Shown here piece by piece: positions 10,916 through 22,298 of a DNA stretch of 64,000 nt. The stretch lies in NCBI GenBank assembly GCA_030035585.1, contig CM057473.1, forward strand, positions 12,574,501-12,638,500. Reading direction: 5' to 3'. The first letter of the stretch is position 1. Each line of letters starts with the position of its first letter. The translations under genes and the position numbers were made by a program. Source of the stretch: Dugong dugon. Its lineage: Eukaryota; Chordata; Mammalia; Sirenia; Dugongidae. The notes under the pieces are model-generated. The model saw only the letters and a list, made by a program, of their open reading frames with translations. It did not search any database and was not told the origin of the DNA.

Positions 10916-11520
10916 AGATTTCAGAAACAAATCAATACATCTATGGTCAATTGATTTTCAAAGAGGGTGCTAAGCTCATTCGATGGGAAAGAGTGTCTTC
11001 AACAAATGGTGCTGGGAAAATTGGATTTTTACATGCAGAAGAGTTAATCAGTATATATGCCTCACACCATACAAAAAGCAAAACAAAACAAAATAAAAAT
11101 GGATCAAGGATATAACTGTGAAAAAGAAAACCGTAAAATTCCTAGAAGAAAATATAGAAGTAAGGCTGTGGGACCTAGTTTTTAACAATGGACTATCAGC
11201 TATTATAATAAAAGTATGAGCAGCAAAAGACGAAATAGATAAATGGGACCTCATAAAAACTAAATATTTTTGTTCATCTAAGAAGTTTATCAAAAAAGTG
11301 AAAATACAATCTACAGATTAGGGGAAAATCATGGGGAATCATATATTTGGTAAGGATCTAATATCTAAAATATATAAAATACTTCTACAACTCAACAACC
11401 AAAAGACAACAACCCAATCAAGAAATGAGCAAAAGACTTAAGCAGATATTTCACTAAAGAGAATATTCAAATGGCCAACAAGCACATCAAAAGAGGCTCA
11501 ATATTATTAGCTATTGCAGA

Positions 11521-11728
11521 CCCCCCAAAACCAAACCCATTGCTGTCGAGTTGATTCAGACTCATAATGACCCTATGAGCAGAGCAGAACTGCCCCATAT
11601 GGTTTCCAAGGCTGTAAATCTTTACGGAAGCCAACTGCCACGTCTTTCTTCAGCAGAGCGGCTGGTGGGTTCGAACCACTCAACATTCAGACAGCAGCCA
11701 AGTGCCAACCACTGTATAACCAGGGAGA
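11521..11728 (-). mobile_element. AfroSINE, long variant, inserted in L1
   Basis: Inverted, near full-length SINE with the extra block around 11605-11650. L1 text breaks at 'gctattgcaga' and resumes at 'gagatgaaaatcaaaactac', which places the insertion inside the L1 ORF2 3' region. Confidence 0.9.
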
Positions 11729-12346
11729 TGAAAATCAAAACTACAAAGATATACAAACTCAAGCCTTTTAGAATGGCAATGATCAAAAACAAAAGAAAGG
11801 AAAACAAAGGTGTTGATGAGGTTGTGGAGAAATCCAAACCTTCATCCATTTCTAGTGGCAATGTAAAACGGTACAGTCACTGTGCAAAACAGTTTGGCGG
11901 TCCCTCAAAAAGTTGAGCATAGAACTGCCATATGACTCAGCAATCCCAATCCTAGGTATAGTCTCAGAAAGAGTGAAAGCAGGAACACAAACAGAAGCCT
12001 GTACACCAATGTTTATTCCAGCACTTTTCATCATAGCCAAAATGTGGAAACAACCGAGATGCTCATCAACAGATACATGACAAAAAATGTGGGATATCCA
12101 TACAATACTCAGCAATAAAGAGAAATGAAACCCCGATGCATGCTAGAGTGTGGATGAATCTTGAAAACATGCTAGCAACATACGTTAGTTGCAAAGGACA
12201 AATGTTGTATGATTTGACTTAGATCACATTAGCAAATATACACCAACCAACAATCATTAGTAGTTACCATGGATGGGAAGGAGGAGAATTTTTTGCTTAG
12301 AGGGCATTGAGTCTATGTTAATGGTGATGGTACAATTTGGAAAAGA

Positions 12347-12517
12347 ATTAAAAAAAAAAAAAAAACCTTGCCATCTAGTCGATTCTGACTCATAGTGACC
12401 CTGTAGGACAGAGTAGAGCTGCTCCATAGGGTTTCCAAGGAGTGCCTGGTGGATTCAAACTGCCTACCTTCTGGTTAGCAGTCAAATTCTTAACCACTAT
12501 GCTACCAGGGTTTCCTC
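12347..12517 (-). mobile_element. AfroSINE, short variant, inserted in L1 3' UTR
   Basis: Starts with an inverted poly(A) run at about 12349 and continues through the canonical tail to the inverted head at 12510. L1 3' UTR text ('ggaaaagaatt' then 'agggatagtgagaac') continues on both sides. Confidence 0.92.
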
Positions 12518-12634
12518 GAAAGGGATAGTGAGAACGATTTCAAAACTGGAAGAATATAATCAATGTTACCGAATTCTACATGTAGAAATTGTTGAATTGA
12601 TGCATGTTTTGTTGAGTATGTTTTATTCACCACA

Positions 12635-12653
12635 AATATATATATATATATAA
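12635..12653. repeat. (TA)n tract at L1 3' end
   Basis: Short TA run at the end of the L1 3' UTR, probably grown from its terminal A/T-rich sequence. Confidence 0.8.
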
Positions 12654-12719
12654 AGCTAGTTAAGTGAATAACAAGATAAGTCATAGTCTTGAAGAAAATA
12701 ATTCCAAAACTCATGTCTG

Positions 12720-12995
12720 ATAAAAAGATTGGCCTCTAAATGACATAATTAACTTTGTAAACTCAATAACAAGAAAGCAAACAACCCAATAAAAATGGGC
12801 AAAATATTTAAACAGATACTTGACCGAAGAAGAGAGATGTATAAGTGACATATGGGAAGATAATCAGACAACAGGGAAATGAAAATTAAAGCAACAATGA
12901 AATAGCTTGTGTCTGTCAATGTTCATAAAACTGTAAAACTAAAAAGGGTTCATTTTAATGTATATAAATTACACCTGATTTTTAAACAGTAAATC
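12720..12995 (+). mobile_element. Old L1, 3' fragment
   Basis: 'caacccaataaaaatgggca' near 12783 and 'atgtatataaattacacctg' near 12959 are typical of L1 ORF2 end and L1M 3' UTR. This is a different, more deleted copy than the one just upstream. Confidence 0.65.
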
Positions 12996-13139
12996 TAAAT
13001 GTTGTTTTATTAAATAAGTATGTATAAGAATTAAAAAAAAATAGTATTACTACCTATACTTAACAAAAAGTTAACATTAAATTTGATGCAAGAGGAAACT
13101 TTGATGAAGCAATTTGTTTCATTCTCTTTGGAGCAAGTG

Positions 13140-13305
13140 AAGACAGTGGAAAGTGCATAAGCTGATGACTGGGTTAAAATTTTGTGCATTTGGGCAAGTT
13201 ACTTAATCTTTTTGTGTCCTCATTTCCTTAACTGCAAAATGGAGATAATAAGAGATACTTTGTAAAATACTTTGGACATTAAGGTTGTTAGCATATTATA
13301 CAGTC
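13140..13305 (+). mobile_element. MIR (tRNA-derived mammalian SINE)
   Basis: Clear MIR core: 'tttgggcaagttacttaatc', then 'tttccttaactgcaaaatgg' and 'agataataagag'. Plus orientation, old, typical length. Confidence 0.85.
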
Positions 13306-13339
13306 TAGAAAGTCTTTTTTTTTTTTTTTTTTACTTATC

Positions 13340-13515
13340 ATAAAAAAAAAAAAAAAAAAAACACCCATTGCCATCGAATCAATTCTGACTCAAAGTGACC
13401 CTATAGGACAGAGTAGAACTGGCCCATAGGATTTCCAAGGAGCAGCTGGTGGATTCACACTGCCAACTTTTTTGTTAGCAGCCAAGCTCTCAACCACTGT
13501 GCCATCAGGGCTGTT
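13340..13515 (-). mobile_element. AfroSINE
   Basis: An inverted poly(A) tail of about 20 A at 13342-13361, then the canonical body to the inverted head at 13513. A T-run of similar length lies just upstream (13315-13332), giving a T-run/A-run pair. Confidence 0.93.
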
Positions 13516-13725
13516 ATATATGTCTATTGTAAAATAAGTTAAACATAATTGAAAGGCATGAAGTAAATAGAGAAGAGTCCAAATTTCATTCCTTATGTTA
13601 ATTACAGTTAACATCTGGTATCTCCCTTTCAAATTTTTCCTATGTCTTTACAAAAATATATATGCATGATATACTGAATAAAATAAAATTTTCACCATAC
13701 TTTCTTATGCAAATTGCTAAATGTG

Positions 13726-13748
13726 TATATATATATATATATATATAT
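13726..13748. repeat. (TA)n microsatellite
   Basis: About eleven TA units. Confidence 0.9.
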
Positions 13749-14118
13749 TTAATTAAGCTTCCACATAAATAATTATTATAATATTACTGTAGTTGCAAGA
13801 TCACTGTATTTCTTTCTTTTTTGGTTGGCATACCTTACTACTACCTTAACTGTTGTTATTATTTGATTAATGGTACACCAGCCACTTTGTAGACCTCTGG
13901 ACCTTAGAGGTAAGACATTATTCCAATTGTAATGCATTCAACATCAAGGTGAATCCCTTTTGAAATGCATGAAGCTCAGCAGATCAGAGTAGGAGCCTCA
14001 TTGCTGAATAAATTGACGCTTCCTGGATGTTTTAGTTTCGTAAATGTTTATCTTTTTTTCTTTTATTTCTGTGAGATATGGCTTTCAAGCATAATTACAG
14101 CTTTCCTGTGTGATAGTT

Positions 14119-14282
14119 GGAGCCCTGATTGCTCAGTGGTGAAGAGCTCAGCTGCTAGCCAAAAGGTCGGTACTTGGAATCCACCAGCCACTCCTTGAAA
14201 ACCCTATGTGGCAGTTCTACTCTGTCTTATACGGTCTCAATGAGTTGGAATCAACTTAATGAGTTTGGTGTTTCTGGTTTGT
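14119..14282 (+). mobile_element. AfroSINE, full length
   Basis: Starts 'ggagccctgattgctcagtg', keeps a B-box-like 'ggtcggtacttggaatcc', and ends in the T/G-rich tail at about 14281. Flanks read 'tgtgatagtt' on the left and 'tgtgtaatagttag' on the right, an imperfect target duplication. Confidence 0.92.
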
Positions 14283-14292
14283 GTAATAGTTA

Positions 14293-14322
14293 GGGAGCCC
14301 TGCTGGGTTTGTTTTGGTTTTT
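14293..14322 (+). mobile_element. Possible AfroSINE remnant (head joined to tail)
   Basis: 'ggagccctgctggg' matches the first 14 bases of the SINE and is followed at once by a SINE-like tail 'tttgttttggttttt'. It lies about 10 bases from a full copy and the flanking 'tgtg.tat.gtt' motif recurs after it. Either a SINE with a deleted body or a local slippage product. Confidence 0.45.
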
Positions 14323-15334
14323 CTGTGTTATATTTGGAAAATCAGAGGATCTCCATGTAACCTAATGGAAAGGTGCCTGCAATAAATTATCTACATGGCT
14401 CTCATTGGTATATTGTCATACCACAGATCAGTGGTGCCACAGTGCCACTTGCCTCATCGGTGGTTTGTATTACCAGCTTATATTTCTCAAAATCCATATT
14501 ACCAACCAAAAATTTAAACACAATTAGTAAGCATGCATTCCAATGCTGAAAACACGTGCCATAAAAAATAAATAAATACAGGAGAAAAAATGTAGTAACA
14601 AAAGAGTTTTCAAACCTAACTGAGAATCTGTGGCAATATTAATGAGCTATCCTTGGCTTGTTTTATGTTGCTGCTTAGTTTTTACATGTGTTAATTTAAT
14701 GCATGTTATTATTCGAGATACATTCCAGGGAGTTTAGAAAGCTGGTAGTTGAGGCTCAATATTCCTCTTTATTTTGTGTTTTGAACCAGGGCAGACTCGT
14801 TTGAAAAGGATGCTTGGTTGAGGTGATGGAGGTATTTGTGAGTGAATTCCTATTCACGAGTCTTATATTAGGTCATGAACCCAAAAAGTCGTGTCATAAG
14901 CTTGAGGCTAAATCCAGGAAACTCTTATTTTTTTCCTGTTGGTATTTGTCATAGCTGTGGTATAAGCCCTGAAGACGGAAATGTGGTTTTTGTTGCTGTT
15001 GAAGTAAATTCAGAGAAATCAGATTAGAGCTGATGTAATTTAGATGTTTGGAGGTGGAGGATTTTCTGATAGCAAAATCTAATACATGTAGCTCCCAAAA
15101 TGGAAAGCCTCTCTCAGAGTGGGGACCTTCATTAGGGAATTTGTTTTTCAATGTGGTGATGCTGACACCAACTTTAAAACTGAGTTTTTTCTTTTCCTGG
15201 AAGTCTTTTTATTCGAGATGACTTAGATATTGCATGTAGCCTGAGCTAGGAATGGGAGTCAGGGAAAAAGACTCCCTTTCCTTCTGCAGGCCACTAACTT
15301 TGGTCTGAATTAACAATAGTCACAGATTTATAAG
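14323..15334. other. Anonymous sequence, 1 kb
   Basis: No repeat family, exon or RNA recognised. The 85-codon minus-strand frame at 14894-15151 has no familiar motif. Confidence 0.45.
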
Positions 15335-15502
15335 GAAACTCTAGTGGCATATCGGTTAAGAGCTATGGCTACTAACCAAAAGGTTGAACGTTCAAATCCA
15401 CCAGGCGCTCCTTGGAAACTCTACTGGGCAGTTCTACTCTGTCCTATAGGGTCACTATGAGTTGGAATCTACTTGATGGCAATGGATTTGGTTATGTTTT
15501 TG
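15335..15502 (+). mobile_element. AfroSINE, full length
   Basis: Head 'aggaaactctagtggcatat', intact body with 'gggtcactatgagttggaat', tail to about 15500. Confidence 0.93.
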
Positions 15503-15542
15503 GTATTGGTCTGTAATGGTTAATATGTGATAAGCACCATCC

Positions 15543-15719
15543 AAAAAAAAAAAAAAAAAACCACTAAACCCATTGCTGTTTAGTCAATTCTGACTCATAG
15601 TGAGCCTGTAGGACACAGTAGATCTGCCCCATAGAGTCTCCAAGGAGCCGTTGGTGGATTCAAACTGCTGACCTTTTGATTAGTAGCGGAGCTCTTAACC
15701 TCTTGGCCACCAGGGCTCT
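15543..15719 (-). mobile_element. AfroSINE with visible target duplication
   Basis: Inverted full-length SINE beginning with an 18-A run. The flanks share 'gcaccat' (15534-15540 and 15724-15730), a short target-site duplication. Confidence 0.93.
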
Positions 15720-15720
15720 G

Positions 15721-15912
15721 TAGGCACCATAGTAGACACCTAACGCTTATTTCATTTACCTGCACCCCACCCTGTAATATATGTGTTATCCTGCTCATTT
15801 TATAGAAAAGAAAACCTAAGATTTAGGAAGATTAAATAACCTACCGCAAGTCACACAGTTTATAGATATATCTGACTTTGGAGACCATATTTTTAGTCAC
15901 TGTAAGACCTCT
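15721..15912 (-). mobile_element. MIR-like fragment
   Basis: 'ctcattttatagaaaagaaa' followed by 'ataacctaccgcaagtcaca' fits the antisense MIR pattern. The adjacent AfroSINE appears to have landed at or near its edge. Confidence 0.65.
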
Positions 15913-16117
15913 GTGTAATAGTCATTGTGTATTATATATATTTTCTCACCTCCAGAACTTGGTAATCAGCTTCTTTGTTGTTTGCCATCTTAGTATTCCA
16001 ACAACACTTAGAAGATGTCTTGATGTTTGCTGAATTTAAATTGCAACAGCTTCAAATTCCTAAGTTCCCTGGGACAGAGTGAGGGCTTATAATTTAGTTA
16101 CTGACTTCTTAAAGGAT

Positions 16118-16336
16118 TCGCTAGATGGTGGAAACAGTTGACACTGGGCTACTCACTGAAAGATTGGTGGTTTGAACCCAACCATATGCACCTTGGAAGA
16201 AAGACATGGCAGTTTTTTTTTTTTTTTTTTTTTATGAAAGGTCACAGTCATGAAATCCCTATGGAAAACGGTTTTGCTCTGGAACACACGGTTTGCCATG
16301 AGTCAGAATTGAATCTAAGGCAACTTTTTTTTTTTT
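16118..16336 (+). mobile_element. AfroSINE, second type, with internal T-run
   Basis: Matches the AfroSINE type seen at 30.9 kb ('ggtggtttgaacccaacca' near 16165, 'tgccatgagtcagaattgaa' near 16298). A run of about 20 T sits in the middle (16213-16233), where related copies have none, and another T-run lies in the tail. The T-runs suggest slippage or a small insertion. Confidence 0.78.
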
Positions 16337-16638
16337 ATTTGGCTTCATCAAGAGAAGTGGCTGCTGAAAGAGTCTACGGTTATTTCAAAAGTCCTGTAAG
16401 GATGCTCTTATTTGGAGCACTGGGCTTGAAGTTCCTCCCTCAACATGAACTTCAGCAAATTTAAAAATCAGAGGTGAAGACAGAAGAACCAATTCTACAT
16501 TCCATTATTCAAATGGGGCCACTTGCTTAGAGAATGAGGAGAGTGTATTAAATTTCCCGTTAATGTTGGGAGAATTTTGCAAAGATAATACAAGCCTTCA
16601 GTTAGCTTTTTGTAGAAGTCATCAAACCTACTACAATT

Positions 16639-16737
16639 TGGGAACCCTGGTGGTGCAGTGGTTAAGAGCTTGGCTGCTAACCAAAAGGTCGGCAGTTCAG
16701 ATCCACCAGCTGCTCCTAAGGCAAATTGGGTTTGGAT
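16639..16737 (+). mobile_element. AfroSINE with internal deletion
   Basis: The head ('ggaaccctggtggtgcagtg') and B box are intact, then at about 16720 the sequence jumps to the tail 'gcaaattgggtttgg'. About 60-70 bases of the body are missing. Confidence 0.85.
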
Positions 16738-17018
16738 ATCTATTTTCTGTTCTTTTTTAAATGTGCCAGGAAAACAACCTATCCTGTCAGGTACAAATGG
16801 ATAAAAGAATCAACCCATATAATTAAACAATTGTAAGCATAGATATAAGATGTGCAATTTCAAAATAGTTTCTTACTTCTTGCTTTTGATATGAAGTTAT
16901 TTATCAGTTTTTATGATTTAACCTGAAAATGCCCTTTAGCTTTGTCCTGTATTCTTCTTCATTACCCAGTCCTCATTCTTGTAGGAACATATCATCTTTT
17001 CCACAGAGTTATCATAAA

Positions 17019-17190
17019 AGGAAACCCTGGTGGTGTAATGGTTAAGAGCTATGGCTGCTAACCAAAAGGTCGGCAGTTTGAATCCACCAGCCACACGCCT
17101 TGGAAACTCTATGCGGCAGTTCTACTCTGTCCTGTAGGGTTGCTAAGAGTCGGTATTGATTCAACAGCAATGGGTTTGGTTTGGTTTGAA
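17019..17190 (+). mobile_element. AfroSINE, full length
   Basis: Head 'ggaaaccctggtggtgtaat', B-box region 'ggtcggcagtttgaatcc', tail 'gcaatgggtttggtttggtt'. Little diverged, so relatively young. Confidence 0.95.
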
Positions 17191-19099
17191 GTATCAAAAG
17201 AGACTCTTATAAGCTGCTTCATTTGGAACTATTTGTTCTCAGAACACTTATTTTTAACATTTAAGAGGCAGAAAAATCTTGCAATAAAATTCAAAATATA
17301 TTTACTACACATTTTGGATACCTCTTCTACCATTTTTGGACATCTTTCTCTATTTGACTCTCTCTCCCAGTCTCTACGTTGTTATTTCAGACTTTCTGCA
17401 CTCTCCTTAAATTTTGGGTTCTTTCCTCTCCCACCTTATTCTTCTCAGATAAGCCCATCTTCTATTTCTTAGGGAAAAAAAAAAAAAAAGAAACCATAAG
17501 AAGACACCTAATTCAGCCTCCTGTTCTCAAATTTATAACTTTATAGGCACCCTCACTTTATCTTTCTTCCTTCTTTCTTGTGAGATTGAATCATTATGCC
17601 TTGAGCTGCAGAAAGCCCATTTTTCTATCTGTGCTCTCCATTCCTTGCTTCTCACATTTTCAGGGGGAAAATAATTATTTCCTTTCTGTAGGTTTAACCT
17701 CTAACCTTCCACAAACATCTGACTTCTTTTAAATTTTTATGTATGCTAATTTGTTATCATCAAAAAACAAAAGAAGAATACACAAACAAAAGAGCCTTTC
17801 CTGGATGTGGAAGACCCCACTCGTTCATGGTCTCTCCCCTTGATGACAGATGCTGTCAGACTTCTCAAGTTGAAAGAGCCAATTTCTGCTTTCTCGTTTC
17901 TACCTTTTCTCCCTAACTGAAACCTACCTCTTCTCCCTGGAAAAATGGATGCTTATCTTCCTACTTCCTACTCAAGAAAGGTCTATAAAATGGTTTCAGC
18001 TTCTTTCTCATGCCTCAAGAGTCTCAGGCAGAAATGTCACATCTACATCCATTCAAACTCATTCTGCTGTAGAACTCCAATACTTCAGGTTTTTATAAAG
18101 GTATGTTTGTCAAAGCAGCTTGATCAATCATATTTCATTTAAAAATGTGTTTTCATAATTTTATACTTCTAAATACTTAGGTATATTATATGAGGACCTC
18201 TATTTGTATTCTTGGCCTGGGTACCTCAAATATTCAGAGGACCTGCCCACCACACCTATAATTCAATCCTAATTGATCAATAATGCCTTAGCTCCTGACT
18301 CTTAATGTCTATTAGTTTTATGTATGTCTAATAACTTTATTTCTGTTTCCAAACCACCGAGAATTTATGGTACTTTCCTTCAACTACTGTTTTCATGCAC
18401 CTTCACCTCATAAGCCCATTGTCCTTCTGATGTCCTTGTTATACAAAACCCAATCTTGGATTACTTTTATGATCTCTGTTTTTCACTATGCTTATCTTCT
18501 GAAAGATGGAGAAAATTTTATAACTTTGTGGATTGTTACCACTTTAACTTTATGGTATCCAATTTATTTTTGTTTTAAAAATCCTATTATATCGCTTTTG
18601 TCAGATATATTTTCCATTTGTCTATTTCAAAATTTACCATTTTTCTAAATGGATAATTCTTAGTCTCCTCATGTTTAAGAAATTGTTTTTTATCTTTATT
18701 TCATAGTGAAAATCAAGACCAGAACATGGAAAATCTCTAAACTCATAGATATCTAATTATATATACCCTAAGTGGCCTTATCTCCTTCCCTCGGTTTTCA
18801 AAGGAAGAAAATTTCATTGTAATACTTATGTTAGGTTCACCTTGATGCTCACCACCACCTGTGTAATGGTGTCATCTGCTTCTATCTTCTTTAATATCAA
18901 GTCTCTTTTCTTCCCTCCAACTTCAATCTCTCTCACTCTCTCTCTTTCTCCTCCATTTCTCCTGTTCTCTTTCTTTCTCTCCTCAATGGCACCTTATAAA
19001 CTTTCTCTCCGCTTACAACAACAGAAAAAATAACACTACATTTTCCTTCACTATTATGTTGCTTTTTGAAGTAAAAATATATTTGAAGCTCCTTAGGAA
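17191..19099. other. Pyrimidine-rich sequence, possibly degenerate LINE
   Basis: Long CT-rich plus strand with short frames (93 codons at most) and no domain. The composition resembles the L2 relic that follows at 19.1 kb, so part may be the 5' continuation of that L2, but I cannot align it by eye. Confidence 0.4.
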
Positions 19100-19690
19100 A
19101 TAAAGTAGTCACTGTCATTACTTCCTCACTGTATATTGATGTCTTAACTACTTGGAACCTCAGACTAGCCCTCACTTCTCCACTGAAACTATTTTAAATA
19201 AGGTCACCAATGTCTTCTTATGTGCTAAATGCAAAGGGAGACCTTCAGACATTATCTTGCCTGACTTCTTTTCATCTTTTAATATTGTTGATTTTTTTTA
19301 TTCTTAATACATTCTCTTTCAGTTTTTTCATTCATTCTTTTTTCTTCCTGTTTCTACCCATTTCTTACTCTTTCCTAAGTGTTCAACATAGGCAACCCAT
19401 CATGCTTCCATTCTGTGTATGTTGTTGGTATGTGGTATAACTTAGTCCTCTTCCCTATATTCTTCCCACTTTATGAATGTATCTGAGCCATCACATTCAT
19501 ACTATAAACTTCAACTGTCACATGAAAAATAGCTTTTTTTTCTCTAGCATTGGCCTTTCTTTCCATTTCCAGATCATCTACCTACTAAACATGTTCTTCT
19601 AAATATTCCACAGGCTCCTCAAACTGAATTCACTCTTTTCATGCCACTACACAAAAGCCTGTACAATTGCACATATTTTAGAAGTTGATG
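19100..19690 (+). mobile_element. L2 LINE reverse-transcriptase relic
   Basis: Translating from about 19200 gives 'VTNVFLCAKCKGRPSDIILP' and then 'FNIVD'. This corresponds to the L2 stretch of the type 'VTNDLL..K..G....LILLDLSAAFDTVDH', that is reverse-transcriptase motif A, with the catalytic aspartate region degraded. Just upstream 'ctccactgaaac' and downstream 'ttccacaggctcctcaaact' also follow L2. No open frame survives, which suits an element that died early in mammalian history. Confidence 0.7.
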
Positions 19691-19789
19691 GATGTTATCA
19701 ACATCTACCAAGTTTTCCTGTAGACTCTCTATGGTCTTTCTCTTCTTATTATTTCTATTCTAGAAATTTTTCTTGAAATTTTTCCAAAT

Positions 19790-22298
19790 ATGACAGAAGA
19801 CATCTAACTACAGATTCAAGAAGTTGAGCAAACCCTAATAGGGAATTTACTTATCTAAATAAATCTCTGTTCAGACAAAAATACATATGAAAAATAAAGA
19901 CAAAGAAAATTCTTGAAAATAGCCAGAGAGAAACAACATAGTTCTTGTAGGAGAACACTAACTAAAATGACAGTAGGTCTCTAATCTGAAAACATGTATG
20001 CAGAAGAAAATGAGACAGCATTTTTCAATTGCTGAAAGAAAAGAATCACCAAATGCAAATTCAAGTCAGTATTTAGCAAAATTACCCTTTATGAATAAAG
20101 AGGAAATAAAAAATTAATCAGATGGAGAAAAAGTAAAGAACGTGTTGCTACCACACTTGCCTTTAAAGAATGGCTAAAAGAAGATATTCAGAAAGAAAGG
20201 AAATTTTAAAAGAAGAAATCTTGGAGTATAAGTAATGACAAAATAATGTAAAGAGTAGTTTATGTGTACGTACAAGAGACTATCATTCTCTTCATGAATT
20301 TTAGAGATTGTATCTGATGCTTGAAAAAAAGCTTATAACACCATTTGATACTTAAAACTAAGAGGATTAAAAAGTGTGAGTGTAAAGAAGCCTAAATGGA
20401 AGTAAGATTTCAACCTTTTACTCAAAATGATAAAATGTTCATAATAGTGGGTTGTGATAACTTACATAGGTATATTTTAATATCCAGTGAAAACTGTAAA
20501 AAAGATACACTCAAAAATGAAATAAATACATCAAAATGGAATCCTAAAATCAAGTATTCGAGTACCTTACAGAACATCAGAAAAGACAAACAAGAGAACT
20601 AGAAACAGAAGAAACAACAGAAAACAGATGATAAAGTGGCAGATTTAAGCACAAACATTTCAACAATTATTTAAAATGCAAATGATCTGAATGAATCAAT
20701 TAAAAGACAGAGATCAGCAGAATGTATAAAAAAAAAGATTCAGTGACACAAGAAACCAAACCCACTTCAAATTCAATGACATATGTAGATTGGCAATAAC
20801 ATAATAGAAAAGTTATATAATGTAAACAATATGTTTTTAAATGAAATGCAAGACTAGCTGTATCAATACCAGATAATGTAAAGTTCAGAGAAAAGAAAAT
20901 TACTAGGTACAGAGAGGGGAAACACATAATGAAATTGACCAGGAAAACATAAAAATCCTGAATGTGTATGCACCAAATAACAGCGCTTCAAACTATCTGA
21001 AGCAAAACTGACTGGGCTGAAAGGAGATATAAACAAATAAACGATTAACAGTTATAGTTGTAGCCTTCTAATCATATTCTCAACAACTTAAAGAACTACT
21101 AGAAAGATCATCAGCAAGAATAGTAAATGTTAAAGAGCACAGTCAACTAACAGGATCTAATTGACATACATAGAACAACCGACAACAGTAGGGCACACAG
21201 TTCGTTCTTGTCCTTATTCAGCATTTACCAAGCAAGATCATATCCTCAGTAATAAAACTAATGGTAAAAGATTTAAAATAATTGAGATAATACAGAGTAT
21301 GTTTTCTGACTACGTGGAATCAAATAACAAAAAAAAAAAAACAGGAAAATTTTCACTTAGAAAGTAAACAGCATACTTCTAAATAATCCATATGTTAAAG
21401 AAGATGTCTCAAAGGAAACTAAATTTAAAAATCCGTAGAATTGAATGGAAATGAAAATATATCAAAATTTCTAGAGTGCAGATAAAGAAGTTCTGAGAGA
21501 TATATATTTAGCCTTAATGCTAACATTAGAAAAGAGGAAAGATGTCAACTCAATAATCCAATTTCTTACCTCAAGAAACTAGAAAAAAAAGAGGAAAATA
21601 AACTCAAAACAAGCAGAAGGGGGACATTAGTGAAAAAAAATCAATGAAAATTAAAAAAAAATTAATAGAGAAAAATCAATGAAACAAGCATGAAAAATAA
21701 GATATCACAAAATATCCTGAATAACATTAAAATATAATGAGGAAGTGTTGTGAACAACTTTGTGCTCATAAACTCAACAACTTGGAAGAAATACACCAAT
21801 CCCTTGACAGATGCAAGTTATCACAACTCAGCCAACATGAAATAGTCAACTTGGAAAATCTCATACCCATCAAAGAAACTGAATTTCTAATTAAAAATTT
21901 CCTAAGATAAATAATTACCAGGTTTGGGTAGTTTAACTAGACAATTTTATCAAATATTTAAAGAAGAATCAACACCAATTTTACACATCTCTTCCAGGAG
22001 ATAGGATTTGTGGAGTCATTTTCCAATTATTTTAATGTGACAGTTTTACCTTGATACCAAAACCAGACAAAGCTAATACAGAAAAGAAAACCATAAACAG
22101 ATACCTCTCATGAACTTAGAGGTAAAACTCTTAAAAATATATTAACAAATTGAGTCTATCAATGTATAAAAAAGATTATATGTCATGACTAAATGGGATT
22201 TATTTCAGATATGCAAGACAAATTGAGCAGTGGAAAATAAATCACTATAATCCACCATGTCAACCAATTAAAGAAGAAAAATCACATAATTATACAAA
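19790..22298 (+). mobile_element. Old L1 (L1M type), ORF1 end to ORF2 reverse transcriptase
   Basis: In order: an ORF1-like end near 19900 ('aaaattcttgaaaatagcca'); an endonuclease-region remnant near 20950-21250 (text around 'gtgtatgcaccaaataacag' and 'gacatacatagaacaaccga'); and a reverse-transcriptase approach near 22190 ('atgactaaatgggatttatt'). All frames are heavily broken. The L1 text stops at about 22298, where the RTE copy begins, and does not resume after it, so the L1 is truncated here. Confidence 0.75.

Larger units (their letters stand above)
10690..12660 (+). mobile_element. L1 LINE, ORF2 3' end plus 3' UTR, split by two AfroSINEs
   Basis: From about 10700 the translation reads as the C-terminal part of L1 ORF2p: the '[20 protein letters not shown]' block, then the 'PDFKTYYKA' block. 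Downstream DNA matches the rest of ORF2 and an L1M-type 3' UTR ending near 12634 at 'ttattcaccacaaatatata'. The element is 5'-truncated and frame-shifted many times. Two inverted AfroSINEs (11521-11728 and 12347-12517) interrupt it; removing them rejoins the L1 text in register, so the L1 is older than both. Confidence 0.88.

Noticed and set aside
13315-13361. T-run followed by A-run as a transcription terminator hairpin
   Set aside because: The A-run is the inverted poly(A) tail of an AfroSINE and the T-run is adjacent low-complexity DNA; this is a mammalian, not bacterial, context.
14119-17190. Possible functional tRNA genes at the SINE heads
   Set aside because: A and B boxes are present, but the sequences continue into SINE bodies and cannot fold as complete tRNAs; they are tRNA-derived SINEs.
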